A DNA stretch of 64,000 nucleotides from Paraburkholderia diazotrophica. GTDB lineage: Bacteria > Pseudomonadota > Gammaproteobacteria > Burkholderiales > Burkholderiaceae. Made by a program: the position numbers and the translations under genes. The stretch spans positions 61,229-125,228 of the forward strand of contig NZ_FNYE01000024.1 of the NCBI RefSeq assembly GCF_900108945.1. The letters run 5' to 3'. Positions 24,449 through 32,534 of the stretch are shown here, piece after piece (positions within the stretch are counted from its first letter, which is position 1; every line of letters begins with the position of its first letter). The notes beneath the pieces were generated by a model. It did no database searches and was not told the origin of the DNA. It saw nothing but the letters and a program-made list of their open reading frames with translations.

Positions 24449-24622
24449 GGCGTTCTCTCCGTAAGGGTTGGGGTTTCTACCGGCTCAAGGATCGGGCCTT
24501 TTGCCTCGTTCAGCGTAACCTTCAAATCGATGCTATACAGGTTACGCATTGATGATGTAACTTGTCAAGAAGATTTTTAGCGGTTACGATGGAGTCATCG
24601 TCAACACACGTTAGACACGCAA

Positions 24623-25252
24623 ATGGACTACCGCGTCATACCGGCGATGTTCGTGGCCGATGCGCCCGGCCTTGATTTCCTGAATTCGGTTGCGACACCC
24701 GTCGACGAGCCCGTCGACTGGGTCAGTGACGGCGAAGGTCTGCTCGGCTGGCTCGAACAGGCGGGCATGGTGCCCGCTGACGTGCTGGCGGGCCTGCGCG
24801 CGCAGTCCACGTCGGCGGAACTCGACGAGATCGCCGCCAGGGCGCGCAGTCTGCGCGAATGGTTCAGGGGATATGTGCATAAGAGGAAAGGGCGCGCGCT
24901 CGCCGTCAAGGACTTGCGCGAGCTGGAGCCGCTCAACCAGCTGCTCGCACGCGACGAACAATATGGCCAACTCGCCGCGAGCGGGTCGGATGAAGCAACG
25001 GCGCTGACGTTTCGCATGACGCGCAAATGGCAATCGGCGGAGTCGTTACTGATGCCGATAGCTGAAGCGCTCGCGAGGCTCGTCTGCGAGGAAGACTTCA
25101 CGCACGTGAAAGCGTGTGAAGGGCCCAAATGCACGCTGCTTTTCGCCGATCACACGCGAGGCCACGCGCGCCGCTGGTGCAGCATGGCGGTGTGCGGCAA
25201 TCGCGCGAAGGTGGCGGCGCATCGCGCGCGATTGAAGGAAGCGAAGGGTTAA
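24623..25252 (+). CDS. CGNR zinc-finger / ABATE-domain regulator
   Basis: A 209-residue protein. The N-terminal ABATE-like domain starts near DAPGLDFLNSVATP, and the C-terminal CGNR finger reads KACEGPKCTLLFADHTRGHARR in overlapping parts, then WCSMAVCGNRAKVAAHR. The four Cys of the finger and the CGNR motif are intact. Proteins of this family are putative transcriptional regulators found beside genes for aromatic or stress compounds. It is divergent from the alpha/beta hydrolase and 55 bp upstream of the haloacid dehalogenase. It is likely to control one or both neighbours. Confidence 0.9.
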   Translation: MDYRVIPAMFVADAPGLDFLNSVATPVDEPVDWVSDGEGLLGWLEQAGMVPADVLAGLRAQSTSAELDEIAARARSLREWFRGYVHKRKGRALAVKDLRELEPLNQLLARDEQYGQLAASGSDEATALTFRMTRKWQSAESLLMPIAEALARLVCEEDFTHVKACEGPKCTLLFADHTRGHARRWCSMAVCGNRAKVAAHRARLKEAKG

Positions 25253-25307
25253 ATCCCGCGGGTCAAGGCCCGGATGGAAGGCTTCACGTTTATCTGGAGG
25301 ACATGGC

Positions 25308-25988
25308 ATGGACCACATCAAAGCGATTGCATTCGATCTCTACGGCACGCTGTTCGACGTTCACTCCGTTTCCAGCCGATGCGACGAGCAGTTCCCCGGG
25401 CGCGGGCAGGAGATCAGCAACGTATGGCGGCAGAAGCAGCTCGAATACACGTGGCTGCGCAGCCTGATGAACCGGTATATCCCGTTCGAGCACGTGACGG
25501 AAGAAGCATTGCGCTATACGGGCCGCCATCTCGGACTCGCGCTGGATGACAACACGTGCCGCTCGCTGTCCGATGCGTATCTGCATCTGCAACCGTTCGC
25601 GGAAGTGCCCGATGCGTTGCGCGAACTGCGACAGCGCGGCCTGAAGCTGGCGATCCTGTCGAACGGCTCTCCGCATTCGATCGGCGCGGTGGTCGGCCAT
25701 GCGGGATTGCGCAACAGCTTCGATCATCTGCTGAGCGTTGATCCCGTGCGCGTGTACAAGCCGGACAATCGCGCGTATGAACTGGCGGAGCACGCATTCG
25801 GGCTGAACCGGACGGAGATCCTGTTCGTGTCGTCGAATGCGTGGGATGCGACGGGCGCGCGTTATTTCGGCTTTCCGACGGCGTGGATCAACCGGGGCGG
25901 CAAGGTCTTCGACGAAATGGGCCAGAGGCCGGACTGGGAAGTGAACGGGCTCGATGCACTGGTGAAGCTATTGGGCGCCGCGAAATAA
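25308..25988 (+). CDS. (S)-2-haloacid dehalogenase type II
   Basis: A 226-residue HAD-superfamily enzyme that hydrolyses S-2-haloacids to R-2-hydroxyacids. The nucleophile Asp10 is in AIAFDLYGTLFD. Motif II is AILSNGSPHSI, the catalytic Lys is in VRVYKPDNRAYELA, and motif III/IV is FVSSNAWDATGARYFGF. The arrangement matches L-DEX-type enzymes with the family-specific SSNxWD segment. GGAGG precedes the ATG at good spacing. The gene follows the CGNR regulator on the same strand. Together with the divergent Asp-nucleophile hydrolase it suggests a small dehalogenation module; actual substrates cannot be read from sequence. Confidence 0.93.
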   Translation: MDHIKAIAFDLYGTLFDVHSVSSRCDEQFPGRGQEISNVWRQKQLEYTWLRSLMNRYIPFEHVTEEALRYTGRHLGLALDDNTCRSLSDAYLHLQPFAEVPDALRELRQRGLKLAILSNGSPHSIGAVVGHAGLRNSFDHLLSVDPVRVYKPDNRAYELAEHAFGLNRTEILFVSSNAWDATGARYFGFPTAWINRGGKVFDEMGQRPDWEVNGLDALVKLLGAAK

Positions 25989-26064
25989 CGCGGCGCGCCG
26001 GGCGTTTCATCCACCGCTTTCCCATTCAAGGCTCGAACGTAGTCTTCTCGTCGAGCGTTGCGTT

Positions 26065-26703
26065 TCACTGCTTGCCCGACGCGAGTTGTTCGTTACGGTC
26101 GGTGAGAAAGCGGATCAGCCCATCGATGCCGCCGCCTTGCTGGATCGTCTCGCCGAACTGCTGACGGTAGGTCTGCACCAGCCACGCGCCGAGCACGTTC
26201 AGGTCGTACACGCGCCAGCCTTGCGGCGTCTTGCGCAGACGGTAATCGATCTCGACGGGCTGCGCATTGGTGATCGCGATCGTGCGCACGACGGTGTCGG
26301 TATCGGTCGGCGAAAAACGCATCGGCGGATATTCGATCTGCTGGTCCGGACGAAGCTGCGCAAGCGCGCCCGAATACAGGTGGATCAGCAGCGTCTGGAA
26401 CTGCTGAACGAGTTGCTTCTGCTGTTCGGGCGTCGCCGTTCGCCAGTAGCGGCCCACTGCGAGCCGCGTCGTATGCTCGAAGTCGATATACGGCAGGATG
26501 TCGCGGTTCACGATGTCCATGATGCGCGGGATGTCGGTCGGCTCGATCGCGCGCTTGCGCACTTCGTCGAGCACTTGCTGCGTGACCGTCTTGATCAGCG
26601 CTTGCGGATCGGAACTGTCGACGGTCTGCGCCGATGCGCCCGTGCAAAACGCAAAGACGGCAAAGAGAAAGGCGATGAGAAATCGGAATCTCATGAGTCT
26701 CAT
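26065..26703 (-). CDS. MlaC-like periplasmic phospholipid-binding protein (orphan)
   Basis: A 212-residue protein of the MlaC/Ttg2D family. The signal peptide is FLIAFLFAVFAFCTGASA. The mature domain contains VLDEVRKRAIEPTDIPRIMD, ILPYIDFEHTTRLAVGRYWR, typical of MlaC, and YDLNVLGAWLVQTYRQQF near the end. MlaC carries phospholipids between outer membrane MlaA and the inner membrane MlaFEDB complex. No other mla gene is near, so this is an isolated paralogue. The ATG at 26703 is chosen because the signal peptide follows directly; the ATG at 26694 is equally possible. The long frame to 26850 is not supported. Confidence 0.88.
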   Translation of the reverse strand: MRLMRFRFLIAFLFAVFAFCTGASAQTVDSSDPQALIKTVTQQVLDEVRKRAIEPTDIPRIMDIVNRDILPYIDFEHTTRLAVGRYWRTATPEQQKQLVQQFQTLLIHLYSGALAQLRPDQQIEYPPMRFSPTDTDTVVRTIAITNAQPVEIDYRLRKTPQGWRVYDLNVLGAWLVQTYRQQFGETIQQGGGIDGLIRFLTDRNEQLASGKQ

Positions 26704-26891
26704 ATCGGCGAACTCGTCATGTGATTGCGTAGGTCGCGCTCGGCGCGGCGCGCGCGAGATCGTGCGGCGCAGCCTATTGTAGGGGCGGCGGATGTTTTTG
26801 GCAGACAAGCTGCCGGCAGTGCGGCACGGAGCGGCACGCGATGTGCGCATGCGCCGATGATATTGCGCCCGTCAGTCGCCATCATTGCCCG

Positions 26892-27929
26892 TTAGTTTTT
26901 TACAGCACCCGACGGGTAGCGCGCGAGATGATCGGTCGCGGATTCGGACAGCCACACTTCGCCCGCGCGGCCCATCATCTGTCGCACGTTCGCGTGGTCG
27001 CGCGGCAGTGGCAGCACGTCGAAGCGCTCGGTATGCGGATCGAAGCGCACGAGTGCATTCGCGCTCCATTCGCTGAGCCAGACGATATCGTGGTCGTCGA
27101 CGAAGATCGCATACGCATGCGGGTTGTCGCCGGGCAGACGCCATTCGCGCCAGCGCTGCGTCGACGGATCGAACATGCCGACGCGTCCCGCGTTCCACTC
27201 GCTGATCCACACGCGCCCTCGCGAATCGGACCAGACGCGGCGTGCGCCCTGATCGGGCGTCGGCGGCTCGATGACTTGCGCGGCGCCCGTTGCCGGATCG
27301 ATGTGGCCGAGGTAACTGCCTGCAAGTGACGCGAAATACAGCGCGCCGTCGGGTGTCACGCAGATGCCGTACGGGCCCGCACCATGCGGCGCATCGAACA
27401 CGCGCATCGTGCCGCGCTTCGGATCGAACTCGCCGTAGATGCCGCTTTGCCCCGTAAACCACAGATGTCCCTGCTTGTCGAACACGGCCGTGTTGAGGTT
27501 GGCGTGCGGCCGGTCCTTCGGCAACGGAAAGCGCGTGACGGCGAGTGTCGTCGAATCGACACGGACGATCGCGTTCTGGCCGCCATCCGTGATCCACGCT
27601 GCCTGGTCGGGCCCGATGATCACGCCATGCGGCGCCGATCCCTTTCCGAGCGCAATGCTGTCGATCTTGCCGCTGCGCGGATCGAGCCGTCCCGCCGAGC
27701 CTCGCGCCTGCGCGGTGAACCACACGGTGCCATCGGGCGACGGCGCGACATCGTGTGGCGCGCTGCCCGACGGCACGGCGAAGCTATCGAACGACGCAGA
27801 CCGCGTCTGTGCCGCGCCCACGAGCGCGACGCACGCGAGCGCCAACGCAGTAACGACGCGTGCGTTGCCAGCTTGAAGAATCCTACGCAGCGTTGCCGCG
27901 ATCCGATCTCTCGCGACGATCTTCAGCAT
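26892..27929 (-). CDS. Virginiamycin-B-lyase-like beta-propeller, exported
   Basis: A 345-residue protein with a hydrophobic export segment VVTALALACVALVGAAQT and a propeller of about seven blades. Repeats read DVAPSPDGTVWFTAQARG, GVIIGPDQAAWITDGGQN, AVFDKQGHLWFTGQSG, GICVTPDGALYFASL and WSDSRGRVWISEWN. This WFT/WIT pattern is that of the Vgb/streptogramin lyase group. An AGGAGG precedes the ATG at 27929; an upstream start at 27968 overlaps the neighbour. The C-terminus ends KN after LARYPSGAV. True streptogramin lyase activity is unlikely for a generic exported member. It lies 35 bp after the HIT adenylyltransferase on the same strand. Confidence 0.85.
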   Translation of the reverse strand: MLKIVARDRIAATLRRILQAGNARVVTALALACVALVGAAQTRSASFDSFAVPSGSAPHDVAPSPDGTVWFTAQARGSAGRLDPRSGKIDSIALGKGSAPHGVIIGPDQAAWITDGGQNAIVRVDSTTLAVTRFPLPKDRPHANLNTAVFDKQGHLWFTGQSGIYGEFDPKRGTMRVFDAPHGAGPYGICVTPDGALYFASLAGSYLGHIDPATGAAQVIEPPTPDQGARRVWSDSRGRVWISEWNAGRVGMFDPSTQRWREWRLPGDNPHAYAIFVDDHDIVWLSEWSANALVRFDPHTERFDVLPLPRDHANVRQMMGRAGEVWLSESATDHLARYPSGAVKN

Positions 27930-27964
27930 GTCCGCCTCCTTCGCTTCGACACGAATCACTCGCA

Positions 27965-28891
27965 TCATCGCGACGCGTTTGCAGGCAGCGCGACGCGTTG
28001 CAAAACCGTCATCGGGCCGAGCCGCTCGATCACATCCATCTGCGCCGCGTCGCGCACGAACAGCGATCCTGCGAATCCCAACGCGTTCACGGGCACGCCT
28101 TCGACGCGCTCATCCGATCTCGGCACGAGCAGCATCCACTCGCGCGTGACGAGCAGGTTATATGGCGTCGCGTGACAGCGTTCCCCATCGATGTCGACCG
28201 CGCCGACGCGAGCAGCTTCGAGCAGCGTGTGATAGCAGGAAAGCGCGAGCCTGGCCGCATCGGCGGATGCCATCGCATCGGGTTCGAAGCGCTTGAACGC
28301 ATGCCGGAACGGCAGGCCCGGCACGCGTGCCGCCAAGCCTTCGATGACAGCCGTCGCGAGCATCGGCTCGATGGGCACGGGCGGACCGGCATCGCCGAGC
28401 GGCAGCGGCACGATCTGCAGATGCTTGTGCGGCTGGCTTGCGCCCGCTGCGGCGCCGGCGTTGTAAAAGCCGATGCCGTCGAACCCCGCCATGCACGCCG
28501 CTAGCGCTTCGAAGTCGGCGAGATCGAGCAGCGCATCCTGGCGCTCGAACGCGCGCGTGACGATCAGCAGATGATGATCGATGACGTTGAACTTGTTCAG
28601 CAACGCGAGATGCGTGTCGGAGATATCGGCGACGAACAGATCAGGTTCGTACGGAAGGAACGGGTTCACGGCAGGGCGCGCCGCCGTCTGAACCTTTGCT
28701 GCCTGCGCGCGCTGCTGCTCCTTGCGCGACAGGCTCGACACCTGCCGCACGAGAAAGCAGATGCCGCCGCTTTCGATCATCGCCTGTTGCGTGTCGATCG
28801 GGTGCAGCGCGCCGCAGCGCAGCGCATGTTCCGTCTGTCGAAGAACGGCTGGCCAGAGCGTGCCCGGCGCGAGGCGTCGTCGTTGTTCCAT
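27965..28891 (-). CDS. ATP adenylyltransferase / Ap4A phosphorylase (HIT superfamily)
   Basis: A 308-residue protein. The catalytic HIT-like motif is GASQPHKHLQIVPLPLG, and upstream are NPFLPYEPDLFV and FNVIDHHLLIVTRAFE, typical of Ap4A phosphorylases. The domain LALSCYHTLLEAARV and NLLVTREWMLLVPR in the C-terminal part also match. Such enzymes convert Ap4A and phosphate to ATP and ADP. Start at the ATG at 28891 gives the usual N-terminus (LAPGTLWPAV). The frame continues to 29014 without family similarity. It follows the adenosine-specific kinase gene by 73 bp on the same strand, suggesting a joint adenine-nucleotide role. Confidence 0.92.
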   Translation of the reverse strand: MEQRRRLAPGTLWPAVLRQTEHALRCGALHPIDTQQAMIESGGICFLVRQVSSLSRKEQQRAQAAKVQTAARPAVNPFLPYEPDLFVADISDTHLALLNKFNVIDHHLLIVTRAFERQDALLDLADFEALAACMAGFDGIGFYNAGAAAGASQPHKHLQIVPLPLGDAGPPVPIEPMLATAVIEGLAARVPGLPFRHAFKRFEPDAMASADAARLALSCYHTLLEAARVGAVDIDGERCHATPYNLLVTREWMLLVPRSDERVEGVPVNALGFAGSLFVRDAAQMDVIERLGPMTVLQRVALPANASR

Positions 28892-28964
28892 GTCTGGTCG
28901 GCTGGCGAGGCGGCGCGAGCGATCCGTGTACGACGTCTGCGCGACGTCTGCAAGCGCGCTGCCG

Positions 28965-29450
28965 CTACAGTTTGTATCCGATGGTGCGCAAGAGGTCCTT
29001 GCGCCATTGAACATCGTCCGCGCTCTCGACGCCGACGGGCGAAAAGCCGTCGATCACGCCGACGATGCCGCGCCCCTGATCCGTTTCGGCGATCAGCACC
29101 TCGACGGGATTCGCCGTCGCGCAAAATATGCGGCAGACCTCGGGCACCGCTTTGATCGTGTTCAACACGTTGACGGGGAAAAAGCCGTCGCCGAGAAACA
29201 CGAAGAAGCTGTGGCCCGCGCCGACGTTCGTCGCGTTCTGGCAGGCCATTTCGACGAGACTTTCGTCGGTGCCCGAGCGTCGGACGAGCCGCTTGCCGGA
29301 TGCCTCGCAAAACGCGAGGCCAAACTTGATGCCGGGCACGGTGCCGACGAGGGCCTCGTGAATATCCTCGACGGATTTGATGAAGTGGCTTTGCCCGAGA
29401 ATGAAGTTGGTCGCTTCGGGCTTGACGACCTTGACGGCGGACAATTGCAT
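28965..29450 (-). CDS. Adenosine-specific kinase family protein (archaeal-type)
   Basis: A 161-residue protein of the adenosine-specific kinase family, common in archaea and scattered in bacteria. Landmarks are VKPEATNFILGQSHFIKSVE, EALVGTVPGIKFGLAFCEASG, GAGHSFFVFLGDGFFPVNVLN and DGFSPVGVESADDVQWRKDLL. The whole protein matches the family length. A GGAGCGAGG region precedes the ATG. It is the first gene of a minus-strand series followed by the Ap4A phosphorylase and the Vgb-like protein. The name of the family comes from structural and binding work; the physiological reaction in bacteria is uncertain. Confidence 0.9.
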   Translation of the reverse strand: MQLSAVKVVKPEATNFILGQSHFIKSVEDIHEALVGTVPGIKFGLAFCEASGKRLVRRSGTDESLVEMACQNATNVGAGHSFFVFLGDGFFPVNVLNTIKAVPEVCRIFCATANPVEVLIAETDQGRGIVGVIDGFSPVGVESADDVQWRKDLLRTIGYKL

Positions 29451-29712
29451 GGCGGACCTCGCTCCATTGCGGCAGAACGACGTGAGAACGCGTCACAGAC
29501 GGAAGAACGTGGCTGACGTGCAGCGTATGCCGTCCGTCCTGGACCCGCCTTCTAGACTAGTACCAACCGCGCATCAGCGAAAGCGCCGCGCAAAACGCAT
29601 AGTTTTGGCATATTTTTGCGTGACGCAAGCGGAAACATCGCGATACAAACAAGGACGGATGCTTACCAGTCCCACACCGTGCGCAGCGATTCGGCGTGGG
29701 ACAATCGGGGCC

Positions 29713-29997
29713 ATGAAAAAGACCAGAATTTCGATCATCGTCGCCGCACTGGTCATGGCCAGTCCGCTGGCGCATGCGAGCCTCGCCTCGGGCGCTCACC
29801 AGTTCAAGGAAGACGCCAAGACGGCGGGCCGGGACACGGGCCACGCGGTGGGCCATGCCGCGCACGCCGTCGGCAACGGCGCAAAATCGGCGGGACATGC
29901 GATCGGCCACGGCGCGAAGTCGGCGGGACATGCCGTCGCCGATGCGACAAAGCACGGCTATCACGCGACGAAAAAATTCGTGACAGGGCACGGCTGA
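29713..29997 (+). CDS. Small exported Gly-His-Ala repeat protein
   Basis: A 94-residue protein. The signal peptide is about residues 1-22 (ISIIVAALVMASPLAHA). The mature part is built of a degenerate 10-residue repeat such as GHAVGHAAHAVGNGAKSA, then GHAIGHGAKSAGHAVADA, and ends in HATKKFVTGHG. His spacing may allow metal binding. No family is recognised. The ATG is preceded only by GGGG, a weak ribosome site. It is flanked upstream by a 262-bp gap shared with the divergent adenosine-kinase gene. Alternative longer frames from 29377 cross that gene and are rejected. Confidence 0.7.
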   Translation: MKKTRISIIVAALVMASPLAHASLASGAHQFKEDAKTAGRDTGHAVGHAAHAVGNGAKSAGHAIGHGAKSAGHAVADATKHGYHATKKFVTGHG

Positions 29998-30159
29998 CAT
30001 TCGTCGCGCAACCCTCGCTGACCAATCCGTCGGCGATTGCGCGGTACCGTCCGCGCGTCGTGACATTGGCGGACAGGCACGCGCTGGTGGGCGGTAACAG
30101 GCGTACGATGAACGGCATCATCCCGTTGCGGATCACCGAAAGTTTGACGGAGAGCCGAC

Positions 30160-30669
30160 ATGAGACGCCTTTATTTTCTCGTACCTGACGCGCCGACAGC
30201 GAAGGCGATCGTAGACGACCTGCTGCGGGCGCGCATCACGTGGCGCCACATCCACGTACTGGCGAATCACAGCGTCACGCTCGAACAACTGCCTCAGGCA
30301 TCGCTGCTGCAAAGCAGCGACGTCGTGCATGCACTCGAGCGCGGCGTGGCGCTTGGCGGGGCAACGGGCGCATTGCTCGGGCTCGTCGCGCTCGTGTTTC
30401 CGCCTGCGGAACTGGCGATTGCGGGCGGGGCCGTCGTCGGATTGACGCTGGCGGGCGCGGGCTTCGGTGCGTGGACGGCGGCGATGATCGGCGTCGATGA
30501 GCCCAACACGCGGCTCGAACGCTTTCGCAACGCGATACGCGACGGCCAGATACTGATCATGGCCGACGTCCCCGGCTCGCGCGAGCATGAGATCGAGCAG
30601 ATGGTCGCGCAGCATTTTCCGAAGGCCGATCTCGAAGGGGCCGAGCCCACGACGCCGATTTTTCCGTGA
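30160..30669 (+). CDS. DUF1269-like small membrane protein
   Basis: A 169-residue protein with a cytoplasmic N-terminal alpha/beta domain (LYFLVPDAPTAKAIVDDLL, then HVLANHSVTLEQLP), a double-glycine-rich hydrophobic stretch (residues about 64-110, with GGATGALLGLVALVFPP and AGGAVVGLTLAGAGFGAW) and a C-terminal domain. This layout is that of DUF1269-type proteins, which have a glycine-zipper-like membrane hairpin. Function unknown; some are induced under stress. GGAGAG precedes the ATG. It may be monocistronic; it converges with the YjdM-like gene. Confidence 0.8.
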   Translation: MRRLYFLVPDAPTAKAIVDDLLRARITWRHIHVLANHSVTLEQLPQASLLQSSDVVHALERGVALGGATGALLGLVALVFPPAELAIAGGAVVGLTLAGAGFGAWTAAMIGVDEPNTRLERFRNAIRDGQILIMADVPGSREHEIEQMVAQHFPKADLEGAEPTTPIFP

Positions 30670-30764
30670 GCACGCATTGCTCGCATCGGCCATTCGGCGG
30701 GATCACTGTTTGTCCGGAAACGACCCGTTCCCGGACACATGGAATCGCAATGACGTGAAACCCG

Positions 30765-31106
30765 TCACGCTTTCCTGACGAATTCCGACTTCAGGCTCAT
30801 CGCGCCAAAGCCGTCGATCTTGCAGTCGATATCGTGATCGCTATCCACGAGGCGAATGTTCTTTACCTTGGTGCCCATCTTGATCACGCCGCCCGATCCC
30901 TTCAGTTTCAGATCCTTGATGACCGTGACGGTGTCGCCGTCCTGCAGGACGTTGCCGGCTGAATCGCGATAGACCCGGGCCGTCGCTTCGGCCGGTCCCG
31001 CTGCTTGCGCTGTCCACTCATGCGCGCACTCGGGGCAAATGAAGACGCCCGCATCTTCATACGTGAACTCGGAATGGCATTTCGGGCAAGGGGGCAATGC
31101 GGTCAT
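30765..31106 (-). CDS. YjdM/PhnA-type zinc-ribbon protein
   Basis: A 113-residue protein. The zinc ribbon has Cys7, Cys10, Cys24 and Cys27 (PPCPKC and FICPECAHEW). The C-terminal YjdM domain reads GDTVTVIKDLKLKGSGGVIK, KVKNIRLVDSDHDIDCKIDG and ends MSLKSEFVRKA. The family was once linked to alkylphosphonate use, but no phosphonate genes are nearby, and YjdM itself is not a C-P lyase component. The ATG at 31106 starts the family core; the longer frame to 31283 is not coding-like. Function in this organism is uncertain. Confidence 0.9.
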   Translation of the reverse strand: MTALPPCPKCHSEFTYEDAGVFICPECAHEWTAQAAGPAEATARVYRDSAGNVLQDGDTVTVIKDLKLKGSGGVIKMGTKVKNIRLVDSDHDIDCKIDGFGAMSLKSEFVRKA

Positions 31107-31356
31107 AGTGAATCCCTGGTGCGCGACGGCGCGAATAATGAAAGTGCGAGAGTATAGCGATGTCATGTGGCAGGCCCGTCGACCTGGGGCGTGTGCAGCC
31201 AATATTCGAAGCGCGCCGGACCGTTTCGCAACGACCTGTGACCAGCCGCGCCAGCGCGAGCGCAATTCGACATCGCAGCGCAAATCGTCGAAAATCTAGC
31301 TCCTTTCGCGAGCCATGAGCAAACCAGCTTCGCATCAGACCTGCTGACGAACATCG

Positions 31357-32304
31357 ATGAGAAAAACTCTAGACGGCTTTGCCGTTACAAGCATGGTGAT
31401 TCTGTGCCTCATATGGGGCCTGCAGCAGGTCGCGATGAAATCGATAGCGAGCGATGTCTCGCCGCTGCTTCAGGTGTCGATGCGCTCGGGCGTGGCTGCC
31501 GTGCTGGTCTGGGTGTTCGGCAGGATGATCGTCCGCGACAACTGGCTGCCGGGCGTTGCGTTGAGACCAGGGGCACTGGTCGGCATCCTGTTCGCCGCCG
31601 AATTTCTGTTCGTGGCCGAAGGCTTGCGATGGACGACGGCCTCTCATATGGCCGTATTCCTTTATACCGCGCCGATGTTCGCCGCAGTCGGCCTGCAAAT
31701 GGCGCTGCCGTCCGAGCGCCTGACGCGCATGCAATGGATGGGCATCGCGATCGCGTTCGTCGGCATCGTCGTCACGTTCGTCGGTCCGGGTGCGAAGGGC
31801 GGCGGCGATCCGTCGTCGCCGAACTGGATTCTCGGCGATCTGATGGGCATTTGCGGTGGCGCGGCGTGGGGCATGACGACGGTCGCAGTGCGCGCGACGC
31901 GTCTGAGCGAAGCGCCCGCGACGCAGACGCTCTTCTATCAGCTGGCATGGGCCTTTGTCGTGTTGCTGCCGTTCGCGGCTATCACCGGCCAGTTCCATTT
32001 TCACGGCACGCCGCTCGTCTGGACGAGTCTCGGGTTTCAGGCGATCGTCGTCTGCGTCATCAGCTATGCGGTCTGGTTCTGGCTGTTGCGCATCTATCTC
32101 GCGTCGCGCCTGGGCGTGCTGTCGTTCATGTCGCCGATATTCGGCGTCGCGATGGGCGGCCTGCTGCTGCACGAGCGGCTCGATCCGGGCTTTCTCGCGG
32201 GCAGCGTGCTCGTGCTCGCGGGCATGATGGTCGTCAATGGCCGCGAGTGGCTGAACAACGTCTTCACACGACAAAGACGCCGCGGAAAAATCGGCTCGGC
32301 GTGA
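31357..32304 (+). CDS. EamA-family (DMT) transporter
   Basis: A 315-residue inner-membrane protein with ten hydrophobic segments and two EamA halves. The first half starts VILCLIWGLQQVAMK and contains FLFVAEGLRWTTASHMAVFLY; the second contains GDLMGICGGAAWGMTTVAVR and FWLLRIYLASRLGVLSFMSP, then PIFGVAMGGLLLHERL. This is the RhaT/YdcZ-type drug/metabolite transporter fold. Substrate is not predictable. The ATG is at 31357, preceded by a weak site. A 230-bp gap separates it from the alcohol dehydrogenase gene downstream. Confidence 0.92.
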   Translation: MRKTLDGFAVTSMVILCLIWGLQQVAMKSIASDVSPLLQVSMRSGVAAVLVWVFGRMIVRDNWLPGVALRPGALVGILFAAEFLFVAEGLRWTTASHMAVFLYTAPMFAAVGLQMALPSERLTRMQWMGIAIAFVGIVVTFVGPGAKGGGDPSSPNWILGDLMGICGGAAWGMTTVAVRATRLSEAPATQTLFYQLAWAFVVLLPFAAITGQFHFHGTPLVWTSLGFQAIVVCVISYAVWFWLLRIYLASRLGVLSFMSPIFGVAMGGLLLHERLDPGFLAGSVLVLAGMMVVNGREWLNNVFTRQRRRGKIGSA

Positions 32305-32534
32305 TCGCCGGCCTTCATCGGCCATCGCGTTCCTGATTGTCATCGGCGAGCGCCTGGGGTCGCCGGGATTCGTCCGATTCGTCCGGATTCGACCGTTCAA
32401 TTGCGGGCGCACGCTTCTCCACCTACTATCCCTGTCGGACCAGCCGGCTGCGTCGCGATGCGGCGCGTCCGAAGGTATGGCCGACGCGAGCCTGGCCGCG
32501 CTGGAGTGACTGTTCTTCGACTGGAGCAAATTCG

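Noticed and set aside
26892..27929. Calling the exported propeller a true streptogramin lyase resistance gene
   Set aside because: The repeat pattern only supports the fold family; many such exported proteins have no antibiotic lyase role and there is no resistance context.
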